Below, piece by piece: positions 23,080-31,352 of a stretch of DNA of 64,000 bases. Position 1 is the stretch's first letter; every line of letters starts with the position of its first letter. The notes under the pieces were generated by a model, which was given only the letters and a program-made list of their open reading frames with translations, had not been told where the DNA came from and did not search any database. The stretch spans positions 124,001 to 188,000 of the forward strand of contig NZ_JANFYZ010000005.1 of the NCBI RefSeq assembly GCF_024460775.1, written 5' to 3'. The position numbers and the translations under genes were made by a program. This DNA is from Desulfovibrio desulfuricans. Lineage in GTDB: Bacteria > Desulfobacterota > Desulfovibrionia > Desulfovibrionales > Desulfovibrionaceae.

Positions 23080-25791
23080 ATGCGCTTACACAGAACACTT
23101 CCCCAGGGCAGCTCGCTGGAGTTCACGGCATTCTTTATGAATCGCAGCCTTGCAAGCCGCATGCTGATGCTGGGTTTGCCCCTGCTGGCGCTCGTACTGC
23201 TGATTATTTTTACTGCCACGGGCAGCAGTATCGAGGCCATTCTTGATCGCGCAATTGCGCGCAACGCACAGCTTCAGTCACAGGCAATGAGCCTTGCGCT
23301 GGAACAGGCCCTGGAAGAAACGCGCAATCAGCTTCTTATTCTCGCTGCTGGCTCCATGGATCAAAAAGACATGGCCAACCGGCTCAAATTCCGCGCCAAG
23401 GCTGGCGGCTTGCGCTACAGGGAACTGGCTTTTGAGGGTTTGGCCCCTGACAACCGCTATCTGCTTGTCAACACGGGCGGAGATATCATCAATGTTCCCA
23501 TGCGGCAGGCCCTTGCCAGCCCCACCGGCCCCTTCCACTCCATTGCTTCTGAACACCGCACCGGGCACGTCAGCGTTGCCCAGCCCGTGGAAGTGACCTA
23601 TTCCATGGTGCCGGTTAAGGGCAGCAACCAGAATATCAACCTGCACGTGCTGCGTTTTTCCACCCCGGTTCATGATGCGGAAGGCACGTTTGCCGGCTAC
23701 CTGATGCTTTCGCTGGATCTGCGGGAGCTGCGGGACATCCTGTCCACCTACTCCGGCCCCAATGCCCCCATTGCCGCATCAGGCGATGAGGGGCGCGTGC
23801 GTACACTTTTTTTTGACCGCGATGGCTGGATGCTCTTTCAGTCCGAGGTGCCGGATGCTGGCCTGGCCCAGCGCAGCCTGGGCACGGATGCCGTGCGCGC
23901 TGGCTTTATCGGCGATTTTGGCAGGCCGGGATTTAACACCGCATTCCGGCCCGGCCCTGAGCACATCAATTACTGGAACATGGTATCAGATGTGCAGGAG
24001 GGCAAGTCAGGCCAGCTTCCCCTCTCTGAAAACAGCTCCCTGTGGAGCAGCAGCCAGATGCGGGTGGAGAGGGTAAGCTACGTGCCGGTGACCTTCAGCC
24101 CGGTTTCGCAGGCAACAATCGTACTGGGCGGTCTGGCGGTACTGGACACCAGTTTTACCACCACACGCACGGGCGTGCAGCTCATGGGCATCTATGTGGG
24201 GGCCTTTGTTGGCGGCATGCTGCTTTTGGGTCTTAGCCTTTGGTGGCTGGCCCGGCAGACGGGCAGATCGCTCAATGCCGTAACGGCGGAACTTGAGCGC
24301 TGCAACGCCGAAGGGGACGACAAGAATATAGATATGCCCCAACTGCCGCGCGAACTGGAACGGCTCAAGGCTGGCATAAACACCCTGCTTGAACGCTTGC
24401 GCTTTGCCGCGGAGGCCCGCCGCCTGCGAGCTGCAGAGGATGATGCCCAGCAACAGCGCGAGCCAGTGGAAGATCTGCCGCATCCCGAAGACCTGCCCGT
24501 CAACAGCCTTATTGGCACATCACCCACCATGCTTGCCTTGTGCGACAATGTCCGCAAGGCCTCGCAGGTGATGGCAGATGTGCTGGTTGTGGGTGAAACC
24601 GGTACAGGCAAGGAGCTGGTTTCCGAGGCCATCCACAGGCTCAGTGCGCGGGCTGCGGGGCCTTTCATTACCATCAATTGCGGGGCGCTGGATGAAAACC
24701 TGCTTATGGATACGCTTTTCGGGCATGTGAAAGGCGCCTTCACCGAGGCGCGCGCGCCACGTAAAGGGGCTTTTCTGACGGCGCAGGGCGGCACCCTCAT
24801 GCTGGACGAAGTGGGCAATGCGGCCCCCAAGGTGCAGCAGGCCCTGCTGCGGGCGCTCTCCACAAGACGGATCAGGCCGCTTGGCAGCGATGAAGATGTG
24901 CCTTTTGACACGCGCATCATTGCGGCGACCAATGCATCACTTATAGATGATTCGCAAAAAGGCACTTTCCGCGAGGACCTGTACTACCGGCTGGCCGTCA
25001 TCACCATCAACACGCCGCCGCTGCGGGATCGCAAGACGGACATTCCCTCGCTGGCTGTCTATTTTCTTTCGGAAGCTCTCAAGGCCAAGGCAAGGCTGAA
25101 AGCCGAGGGCGGAGCACAGCCCGCTGGCGGGCTGGCTGCAATGACCGCCGCCATGCCGCAGGTCAGCAAAGGAGCCATGGCCAAACTGATGGACTACGAC
25201 TGGCCCGGCAATGTGCGCGAATTGAAAAACACCCTCACGCGGGCCCTGACATTCTGCGAAGGTGGCATTCTACTTGCAGAAGATATTCAGCTTGGCGCGG
25301 CTACCCAGGCGCAAAGCGACGCCATTCCGGCAGGCCAGAGCGAAACTGCGGCAGCTCCGGCGCAGGAATCGCGCAAACCGCAGGAGGATCCTTGCGATCA
25401 GGGATTCTGCGCAACGCCCACTGCCGAAGATCCTGCACCGGCAGAAGGCTTGCCCGCCAGGCTTGTCAGCCCTGTGGCCGCGGATATTCCCGTGCAGGCC
25501 CCTGTGGGCGAGCCTGCCCCTCAGCCGCAAAGCGAGGCCCCCGCACAACTGGATACCCTGCTGCGCGGCAAGGACTCTGCGGACAAGCTCAACCGGCGCG
25601 TCATGGAGGTCTGGCCGACCATCGCGGCCTCGGGCAGCATCAGCAGGCAGGAATATCAAGCGCTTGCCGGAAAAAACATTTCCATGCGCACGGCCCAGTA
25701 CGATCTGCAACTGCTTGTGCAGTTGGGGCTTGTGCGCAAGGACGGACGCGGCCCTGCGCAGAGATATATTGTAATCGGGCAGGGACGCTAA
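23080..25791 (+). CDS. Membrane-bound sigma-54 activator with extracytoplasmic Cache-like sensor
   Basis: This 903-residue one-component regulator has TM1 at about 27-49, a large periplasmic sensor (50-364, dCache-like: ELAFEGLAPDNRYLLVN, VHDAEGTFAGYLMLSLDLREL, LFFDRDGWMLFQSE) and TM2 at about 365-390. A HAMP-like linker leads to the AAA+ sigma-54 domain (about 478-728) with Walker A GETGTGKE, Walker B GGTLMLDEVG and NVRELKN. The sigma-contacting loop is GAFTEA, not GAFTGA. A Pro/Ala/Gln-rich linker leads to a C-terminal winged-helix-like domain (833-903), not the usual Fis HTH. The start at 23080 follows GGGGAG. It is divergent from the sigma-54-driven TSUP operon, its likely target. Confidence 0.88.
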   Translation: MRLHRTLPQGSSLEFTAFFMNRSLASRMLMLGLPLLALVLLIIFTATGSSIEAILDRAIARNAQLQSQAMSLALEQALEETRNQLLILAAGSMDQKDMANRLKFRAKAGGLRYRELAFEGLAPDNRYLLVNTGGDIINVPMRQALASPTGPFHSIASEHRTGHVSVAQPVEVTYSMVPVKGSNQNINLHVLRFSTPVHDAEGTFAGYLMLSLDLRELRDILSTYSGPNAPIAASGDEGRVRTLFFDRDGWMLFQSEVPDAGLAQRSLGTDAVRAGFIGDFGRPGFNTAFRPGPEHINYWNMVSDVQEGKSGQLPLSENSSLWSSSQMRVERVSYVPVTFSPVSQATIVLGGLAVLDTSFTTTRTGVQLMGIYVGAFVGGMLLLGLSLWWLARQTGRSLNAVTAELERCNAEGDDKNIDMPQLPRELERLKAGINTLLERLRFAAEARRLRAAEDDAQQQREPVEDLPHPEDLPVNSLIGTSPTMLALCDNVRKASQVMADVLVVGETGTGKELVSEAIHRLSARAAGPFITINCGALDENLLMDTLFGHVKGAFTEARAPRKGAFLTAQGGTLMLDEVGNAAPKVQQALLRALSTRRIRPLGSDEDVPFDTRIIAATNASLIDDSQKGTFREDLYYRLAVITINTPPLRDRKTDIPSLAVYFLSEALKAKARLKAEGGAQPAGGLAAMTAAMPQVSKGAMAKLMDYDWPGNVRELKNTLTRALTFCEGGILLAEDIQLGAATQAQSDAIPAGQSETAAAPAQESRKPQEDPCDQGFCATPTAEDPAPAEGLPARLVSPVAADIPVQAPVGEPAPQPQSEAPAQLDTLLRGKDSADKLNRRVMEVWPTIAASGSISRQEYQALAGKNISMRTAQYDLQLLVQLGLVRKDGRGPAQRYIVIGQGR

Positions 25792-25869
25792 CGAGCGACA
25801 TTTACGCATCAGACATTCAGCATCATCAGTTTCAGGGCATGACGAAAATCTGCGATCAAGGATATCCGT

Positions 25870-28434
25870 ATGGCCTCTCTGCTGAAAAAACTGTTTGGCA
25901 TTGCCCCCCGGGTTGGCCGCGAGGCGGCCATGGACGCCTTCAACAAGCGCTATGTTTCGTTCAAGGAACTGCTCCAGGCCAATGCAGATCTGGCCGGGGT
26001 AATGGCCGGGCTGGACGCTACCCTGCGCGGCGACAAGCACATGGAAACCAGCGAAGTGCGCAAGCAGGCCCGACGGGCCATATTTCACTGCGAGCGCATG
26101 GCCTCGACCCTCAGCGAAATGTCGGGCCAGTGCGACATATCACTGGGCAGCGCCGTACATTCCATTGCGGCGCGCATTGAGCACGAGCTGGATCAGCACA
26201 CGCGCGGCGATGTGCCGCAGTTTACCCTGCCCCTCTCTGAGGTTGACGCCAGCATGGCTTACAGCGTTGGCGGCAAAAACGCCAACCTCGGCGAATTGCG
26301 CAACATGCTTGATATGCCGGTGCCGCGCGGATTTTCCATCACTATCCGCGCTTGCAGCTATTTCTTGCTGCGCACGCCGGGCCTGTTCAAAAACCTCTTC
26401 CAGCTGCTGAAATCCGTTGACCCGGAAAAGCCCGCGCGGATTGCAGAAATTTCCCAGAATATTGAGCAGCTCGTGCAGGAAGCCCCCATCCCGGCAGAGG
26501 TTGAGCAAGCCCTGTTTGCAGAATGGGACACGGCTTTCGGCAAGAACGCGGATGTGGTTGTGGCCCTGCGCTCAAGCGCCATTGCCGAGGACGGCGTGCA
26601 ATCCTTTGCCGGTCAGTACCGCAGTATCCTCGGCGTTACCCGCCAGGATCTGCTGTCCGCCTTCAAGAAGGTGGTTGCCAGCCTGTTTTCGCCCCGCGCC
26701 CTGACCTACCGCGCCGAGCACGGCTATGATCTGGACGCTACGGGCATGGGCCTTTGCTGCGTTGAAATGGTGCGGGCCAAGGCCGCTGGCGTGGCTTTTT
26801 CGCGCCATCCGGTAGACCTGCGCTCCAACGCCACTGTCATCAACGGCCTGTGGGGTCTGGGCGAAATGGTCGTGGATGGCTCGGGAACACCCGACCAGTG
26901 GCTTGTTTCCCGCGCCACAAAAAAGATCACCATGGCCACCATTGCCCATAAAACAGTGCGGCTGCGCCTTGTACGCACCAAAACCGGCCTTGTGGAAAGC
27001 ACGCTCGAATCCGTTCCCGATCCCCTGCGCGATGTTCCCTGCCTCAGCGATGATCAGGTGCGCAAACTGGCTGAAATGGTCATGGAGCTGGAGCGGCACT
27101 ACCAGTATCCGCAGGATATGGAATGGGCCGTGGACGAAGACGACCAGATTATTTTGCTGCAAACCCGCCCCATGGGGCTGGACAGCGCCTCTGAGGAGCA
27201 TTCGGCCCCGGCCCTGCGGCACCTGCGCCCCCTGCTCTCGGGCGGCGATATCGCCGCGCGGGGCGTGGGGTGCGGCCCTGTTATTCATGTGGGCGAAGGG
27301 GAAGACATGACGCACTTTCCCGAAGGGGCCGTCATGCTGCTTGCCCACTCCTCGCCCAACGCCATGGCGGCCATGCGCCGCGCCTCGGCCATCATTGCAG
27401 AAACAGGCAGTCTTACCGGCCACATGGCTTCCATTTGCCGCGAATTTGGCGTGCCGACCATTATGAACCTGCCGGGCGCCAACAGTATTCTGGCCGAGGA
27501 GCAGATCGTCACCGTGGATGCGCTCACCGGCAGAATTTTTGACGGCGAAGTGCAGGAGCTGCTGGCCCTGCGGCTGGTGAAGCCCCAGGCCCGCCCCAGC
27601 AGCCCGGCTCTGGTGCTGTTACGGCGCATCGCACCCTACATTCTGCCGCTGCATCTGGTGGATCCGCGCGCGGATACATTCACGCCCCGCCACTGCACAT
27701 CATTGCACGACATCATGCGCTATGTGCACGAATTGAGCTATTCCCAGATGTTCCAGATATCCGACAGGGTTACAGATCACTGCGCAGGCGTTGCCAGCAA
27801 GCTGGTCTGCACGGTGCCGCTTGATCTGCATGTGATTGATCTGGGCGGCGGGCTGCGTAACCCGGAATCCCGCCAGACAACGCCCAACGATGTGCTGAGC
27901 GTGCCTTTCAAGTGCGTGCTGGACGGCATGCTCAATCCGGCGGTGCAGGCACGTGGGCCACGGCCTGTAAACATGCGCGGTTTTCTTTCGGTCATGGGGC
28001 AAACCGCCATTGGCTGCAATGAGGAGGGCTGTTCACGCTTTGGCCAGCGCAGCTATGCCATAGTTTCCGACCGCTATCTCAATTTTTCGTCCCGCGTGGG
28101 CTACCACTATGCCATTCTTGACTGCTGGTGCGGCGAAACCCTGAGCAAGAACTACATCCGCTTTGAATTTGCCGGGGGCGCTGCCGCCAACGCCCAGCGC
28201 GTAAGGCGTGTGCAGTGCATAGGCCTGATCCTCAAAGAGCTGGGCTTTACCGTTGAGATAACGGGTGATAGACTGCGGGCACGTTACCAGAAATACCCCA
28301 GGCATGAGCTGTGCGCGCGCCTGGATCAACTGGGACGACTCCTGATAATGACCCGCCAGATGGACATGCTCATGGTGGACGATGCAGCAGTGCAATCCTA
28401 CGCCACCAAGTTCCTGAATGGCGAATATCATTAG
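25870..28434 (+). CDS. PEP synthase-like protein lacking the PEP/pyruvate barrel
   Basis: This 854-residue protein has a helical N-terminal region (1-125). A pyruvate-phosphate-dikinase ATP-binding domain (about 130-440) follows, with GGKNANLGELRNM, VALRSSAIAEDGVQSFAGQY, INGLWGLGEMVV and IILLQTRPMG. The phosphohistidine swivelling domain (about 460-560) has the catalytic His near 517 in LTGHMASICREFGVP. In PPS/PPDK a PEP-binding TIM barrel would follow. Here residues 575-854 form an unrelated, Cys-containing domain (FLSVMGQTAIGCNEEGC, DCWCGETLSKNYIRFEFAGG). It may phosphorylate a different acceptor. It lies 78 bases after the sigma-54 activator gene, on the same strand. Confidence 0.85.
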   Translation: MASLLKKLFGIAPRVGREAAMDAFNKRYVSFKELLQANADLAGVMAGLDATLRGDKHMETSEVRKQARRAIFHCERMASTLSEMSGQCDISLGSAVHSIAARIEHELDQHTRGDVPQFTLPLSEVDASMAYSVGGKNANLGELRNMLDMPVPRGFSITIRACSYFLLRTPGLFKNLFQLLKSVDPEKPARIAEISQNIEQLVQEAPIPAEVEQALFAEWDTAFGKNADVVVALRSSAIAEDGVQSFAGQYRSILGVTRQDLLSAFKKVVASLFSPRALTYRAEHGYDLDATGMGLCCVEMVRAKAAGVAFSRHPVDLRSNATVINGLWGLGEMVVDGSGTPDQWLVSRATKKITMATIAHKTVRLRLVRTKTGLVESTLESVPDPLRDVPCLSDDQVRKLAEMVMELERHYQYPQDMEWAVDEDDQIILLQTRPMGLDSASEEHSAPALRHLRPLLSGGDIAARGVGCGPVIHVGEGEDMTHFPEGAVMLLAHSSPNAMAAMRRASAIIAETGSLTGHMASICREFGVPTIMNLPGANSILAEEQIVTVDALTGRIFDGEVQELLALRLVKPQARPSSPALVLLRRIAPYILPLHLVDPRADTFTPRHCTSLHDIMRYVHELSYSQMFQISDRVTDHCAGVASKLVCTVPLDLHVIDLGGGLRNPESRQTTPNDVLSVPFKCVLDGMLNPAVQARGPRPVNMRGFLSVMGQTAIGCNEEGCSRFGQRSYAIVSDRYLNFSSRVGYHYAILDCWCGETLSKNYIRFEFAGGAAANAQRVRRVQCIGLILKELGFTVEITGDRLRARYQKYPRHELCARLDQLGRLLIMTRQMDMLMVDDAAVQSYATKFLNGEYH

Positions 28435-28511
28435 CCGCACACCCTTTGCGGGGGTGGACCCGGCCCCGCACGGCGGCCTGGGCCAACGCGGCGCAACACG
28501 ATTGAGGCCCC

Positions 28512-29771
28512 ATGCCGCCCCTAGCCGCATCGCCTGCGCAAACTCCGGAAGGCGCTGCCTTCCCTGACCCGCCGCAGACGTTATTAAGCCGTGATTTTGT
28601 TCTGCTGTTCTGCATGACCATGTGCTGCAACAGCTTTGTGGCCGTTTTTTACTGCTTTGAGCAATGGCTCGAAGGCCTCTCTGTCAGCCCCAACTGGCGG
28701 GGAGTGCTGCTCTCTTCCATGTTTGTCATGGTTCTGATTTTCAGGCAGGTGGCAAGCGTGGTTCTGTTGCGCCGTGGCAAACTCCTGCCCATGGGCATTG
28801 CCATCATCATTTCAAGCGGCGTCATGCTGGCCTACCCTTATGTGGGCGGCCCCCATATCATTGAGCTGATTCTGCTGTTGCGCGTGGTGCAGGGCATTGC
28901 CCTTGCCGTGTTCTCCTGCTGCACGGTGTCCGTGCTGGTGAGCTGCATACCCAAGGGCCAAAGCGCGCGCGGCTTTGCCATTTTTTCGCTCACCCTGCTG
29001 CTGCCCTACTCCATCATTCCGGCAGTGGGGGAACAGATACTTGCCCTGCTTGGGGGCGAACCGCACCTCTTTGCCTTCACGGCCCTGCTGGGTATTCCTT
29101 CCCTGCTCATGCTGGTGCCGCTGGCGCCACGCCTGCGCAAGCCAGAAATGGCCCAGGAAGCAGAAGGCGGCATGTCTGGTCGGGAACTGTGGCATGCGGT
29201 GAGCCATTCCGGCCTGTTCTTTGTGTATATGGCCTGCATGACATTCAGCATCATGACCGTACTGGCCATCTTTTTCATGAAAGGGTTGTGCTCCATCACC
29301 GGCGCGCACCCGGCGTGGTTTTTCAGCACCTATACGCTCACCATCATTCTTGTGCGTCTGGTGGGCAGCAACAGGCTTGATACGCTGCCGCGCCACAGAA
29401 TTACCATTTTGTGCAGCGTTCTATTGGTCTGCTGCATGCTGGGGCTGGCCTGGGGGCCGCTGTGGGCCTTCATTCCCCTAACCTTCCTGTACGGGTTGGG
29501 CCTGGGGCTGCTCTACCCCCTGCTGGCGGCCATGGTCTATGACCGCTCCACACCCACCACCCGTTCCATCAACTCCAATGTGATGATGGCCACCTTCGAT
29601 TCCAGCGGCATCTTTGCCCCCATAATCGGCGGGCTGGTCATGTACGAGGGCTTCGGCTACCGGGGTGTTTTTGTGGCCACGGCTATTTCCATCGGCCTGT
29701 GCGGCCTTTCCATGGTGGCCGACAAGCTGCGCGTTGCCCACTGGCGGCGGCAAGGCCGCCACATAGCTTAA
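28512..29771 (+). CDS. Major facilitator superfamily transporter
   Basis: This 419-residue permease has about 12 TM helices (for example FVLLFCMTMCCNSFVAVFY, LLLRVVQGIALAVFSCCTVS, FIPLTFLYGLGLGLLYPLLA). A Pro-rich cytoplasmic N-terminus precedes them, and a short basic loop sits between TM6 and TM7 (APRLRKPEMAQEAEGG). The DHA-type loop motif after TM2 is weakly conserved (RRGKLLPMG), so the substrate class cannot be set. The gene lies 77 bases after the PEP-synthase-like gene and probably shares its transcript. Confidence 0.85.
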   Translation: MPPLAASPAQTPEGAAFPDPPQTLLSRDFVLLFCMTMCCNSFVAVFYCFEQWLEGLSVSPNWRGVLLSSMFVMVLIFRQVASVVLLRRGKLLPMGIAIIISSGVMLAYPYVGGPHIIELILLLRVVQGIALAVFSCCTVSVLVSCIPKGQSARGFAIFSLTLLLPYSIIPAVGEQILALLGGEPHLFAFTALLGIPSLLMLVPLAPRLRKPEMAQEAEGGMSGRELWHAVSHSGLFFVYMACMTFSIMTVLAIFFMKGLCSITGAHPAWFFSTYTLTIILVRLVGSNRLDTLPRHRITILCSVLLVCCMLGLAWGPLWAFIPLTFLYGLGLGLLYPLLAAMVYDRSTPTTRSINSNVMMATFDSSGIFAPIIGGLVMYEGFGYRGVFVATAISIGLCGLSMVADKLRVAHWRRQGRHIA

Positions 29772-29853
29772 ACTCCAGACGCTGCAACAGCCGGTGCAAG
29801 AGTTCGGTCAACAGCAGCCATGCGATGGCGGACGGAAGTGCCGCTTTTGACAA

Positions 29854-29874
29854 AAATGCAATAATATATCATTT
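29854..29874. promoter_or_regulatory. Zur-box-like operator upstream of the zinc uptake operon
   Basis: A 21-bp dyad, AAATG-CA-ATA-A-TAT-AT-CATTT, is symmetric at eight of ten positions per arm. It resembles the proteobacterial Zur consensus (AAATGTTATA-n-TATAACATTT). It begins 2 bases after a TTGACA hexamer (29847-29852), so bound Zur would block the promoter. The downstream operon encodes zinc-uptake-type proteins and a Fur/Zur protein. Assignment is by pattern. Confidence 0.6.
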
Positions 29875-29876
29875 CA

Positions 29877-29916
29877 GTTTCTGGTTCAAAAAACGTTAAT
29901 ATTCTGAACCAGAAAC
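29877..29916. repeat. 12-bp perfect inverted repeat before zrgA-like start
   Basis: GTTTCTGGTTCA (29877-29888) and its exact reverse complement TGAACCAGAAAC (29905-29916) flank a 16-base AT-rich spacer. The right arm ends one base short of an in-frame ATG at 29917 and 3 bases before the GGGAGA site used by the start at 29929. In RNA it would form a hairpin near the ribosome-binding site. Confidence 0.8.
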
Positions 29917-29928
29917 ATGGGAGAAATA

Positions 29929-30558
29929 ATGAAAAACCTGATTCTTGTGACGGCCTGCACGGTTCTGCTCGCAGCCGCCCCCGCGCTTGCACATGGCCCG
30001 CATGAACACGGCGCGGCCCGCCTGGACGTGGCTGTGGAAGGCAATATTGTAGAAATCAGCCTTGAAAGCCCCCTTGCCAACGCCCTGCCCTTTGAACACG
30101 CCCCACGGGATGCAGCCCAGCGGCAGGCCGTGCAGAACATGGCGGCAACCTTGCATAAGGCGGAAAATATTTTTGTTTTTCCTGCCGAGGCCCAGTGCCG
30201 CATCAAAAAGGTAACACTGGAATCCGAAGCCCTGCCCGAGGCCCTGCTGGCAGCAAAGACAGCCGCGCAGCCGGAACAGGCGCAAGCATCAAAGCAGAAC
30301 GCGTCTGCCGCCCCTGCGGTTGAACCCAAGGCGCATGCAGACCATGACGAACATGCCGGGCACGATGAACACGGCGGTCATGCGGATCTGGACGCGTCCT
30401 TTACTTTTGAATGCGCCCAGCCTGAAGCCCTGCGCGGCATGGACGTGCGTCTTTTCTCCGCATGGCCAGCCCTGCATGAACTGCGCGTGCAGATAGTCAG
30501 CCCCACTGGGCAGCATGCCGCCGAACTGAACGAACAGGCCCACACCCTCAAGTGGTAA
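29929..30558 (+). CDS. zrgA: ZrgA-like periplasmic zinc-binding protein (DUF2796)
   Basis: This 209-residue exported protein has a signal peptide (LVTACTVLLAAAPALA) followed at once by HGPHEHGAA, the DUF2796/ZrgA hallmark. A second histidine-rich stretch lies near residues 135-155 (HADHDEHAGHDEHGGHAD) between two beta-rich halves. ZrgA of Vibrio cholerae is part of the Zur-regulated ZrgABCDE zinc uptake system (established knowledge). The start at 29929 has GGGAGA upstream. It heads a five-gene operon with ABC ATPase, permease, DUF3299 protein and Zur. Confidence 0.85.
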   Translation: MKNLILVTACTVLLAAAPALAHGPHEHGAARLDVAVEGNIVEISLESPLANALPFEHAPRDAAQRQAVQNMAATLHKAENIFVFPAEAQCRIKKVTLESEALPEALLAAKTAAQPEQAQASKQNASAAPAVEPKAHADHDEHAGHDEHGGHADLDASFTFECAQPEALRGMDVRLFSAWPALHELRVQIVSPTGQHAAELNEQAHTLKW

Positions 30559-30563
30559 GTCCC

Positions 30564-31352
30564 ATGAATTCCGTTACGCCAACACCACCGCAAGCGCCTT
30601 GCAGCATGAATGCGGGCGAGCAGGCAGTCCTGCTTGAAAACTGCACCTTTTGCTGGCCCGGCCAAAAGGAAGAAACCCTGCGCATCCCCACGTTCAGCGT
30701 GGGCAAAGGGGAGACGGTCTTTCTTTCCGGCCCCAGCGGCGGGGGCAAAAGCACCCTGCTCAGCCTCATTGCAGGGATACTGCAACCAGCTTCCGGCAGT
30801 GTGCGCGTCAACGGAATTCGTGTGGACACCCTGCCCAGATTCGCCAGAGATTCCTTTCGCGGTGACACCATCGGCCTGATATTTCAGCAGTTCAATCTTG
30901 TTCTGCATCTCTCCATGCTGGATAATGTGCTGCTGCCCTGCCGCTTTTCGCCCAAACGCGCCACACGGGCAACGGAAAAGGATGGAAGCCCGGAGCAATC
31001 CGCGCAACGCCTGCTTGAGCGTCTTGGCCTTGGGCCGGAACTGTGGCGCAAAAGCGTAACCCGCCTTTCCGTTGGGCAACAGCAACGCGTTGCCGCCGCC
31101 CGCGCCCTTGTGGGTTCACCCCCGCTGGTCATGGCTGACGAACCCACCTCCGCGCTGGATGCGGAACGCCGGGCAGATTTTCTGCCCCTGTTGCTGCGCG
31201 AAAGCGCCGAGGCCGGATCAAGCCTGTTGTTTGTCAGCCATGACCTGTCTCTGGCAGATTTTTTTGAACGCCGGGTCCGACTGGCAGAGATTAACTTGGC
31301 CGATGCCAGCAGGGCTGACAAAGGGACAATCCCGCAGGGGGAAACCGCATGA
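30564..31352 (+). CDS. ABC transporter ATP-binding protein (LolD/MacB type) of the zinc operon
   Basis: This 262-residue ATPase has Walker A GPSGGGKST (about residue 55), Q-loop IFQQFNLV, signature LSVGQQQR, Walker B LVMADEP and H-loop VSHD. All catalytic elements are intact. The type pairs with FtsX-like permeases, which matches the next gene. The start at 30564, 5 bases after the zrgA-like stop, gives MNSVTPTPP; a later ATG at 30606 is possible. The stop overlaps the permease start by four bases (ATGA). Confidence 0.9.
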   Translation: MNSVTPTPPQAPCSMNAGEQAVLLENCTFCWPGQKEETLRIPTFSVGKGETVFLSGPSGGGKSTLLSLIAGILQPASGSVRVNGIRVDTLPRFARDSFRGDTIGLIFQQFNLVLHLSMLDNVLLPCRFSPKRATRATEKDGSPEQSAQRLLERLGLGPELWRKSVTRLSVGQQQRVAAARALVGSPPLVMADEPTSALDAERRADFLPLLLRESAEAGSSLLFVSHDLSLADFFERRVRLAEINLADASRADKGTIPQGETA

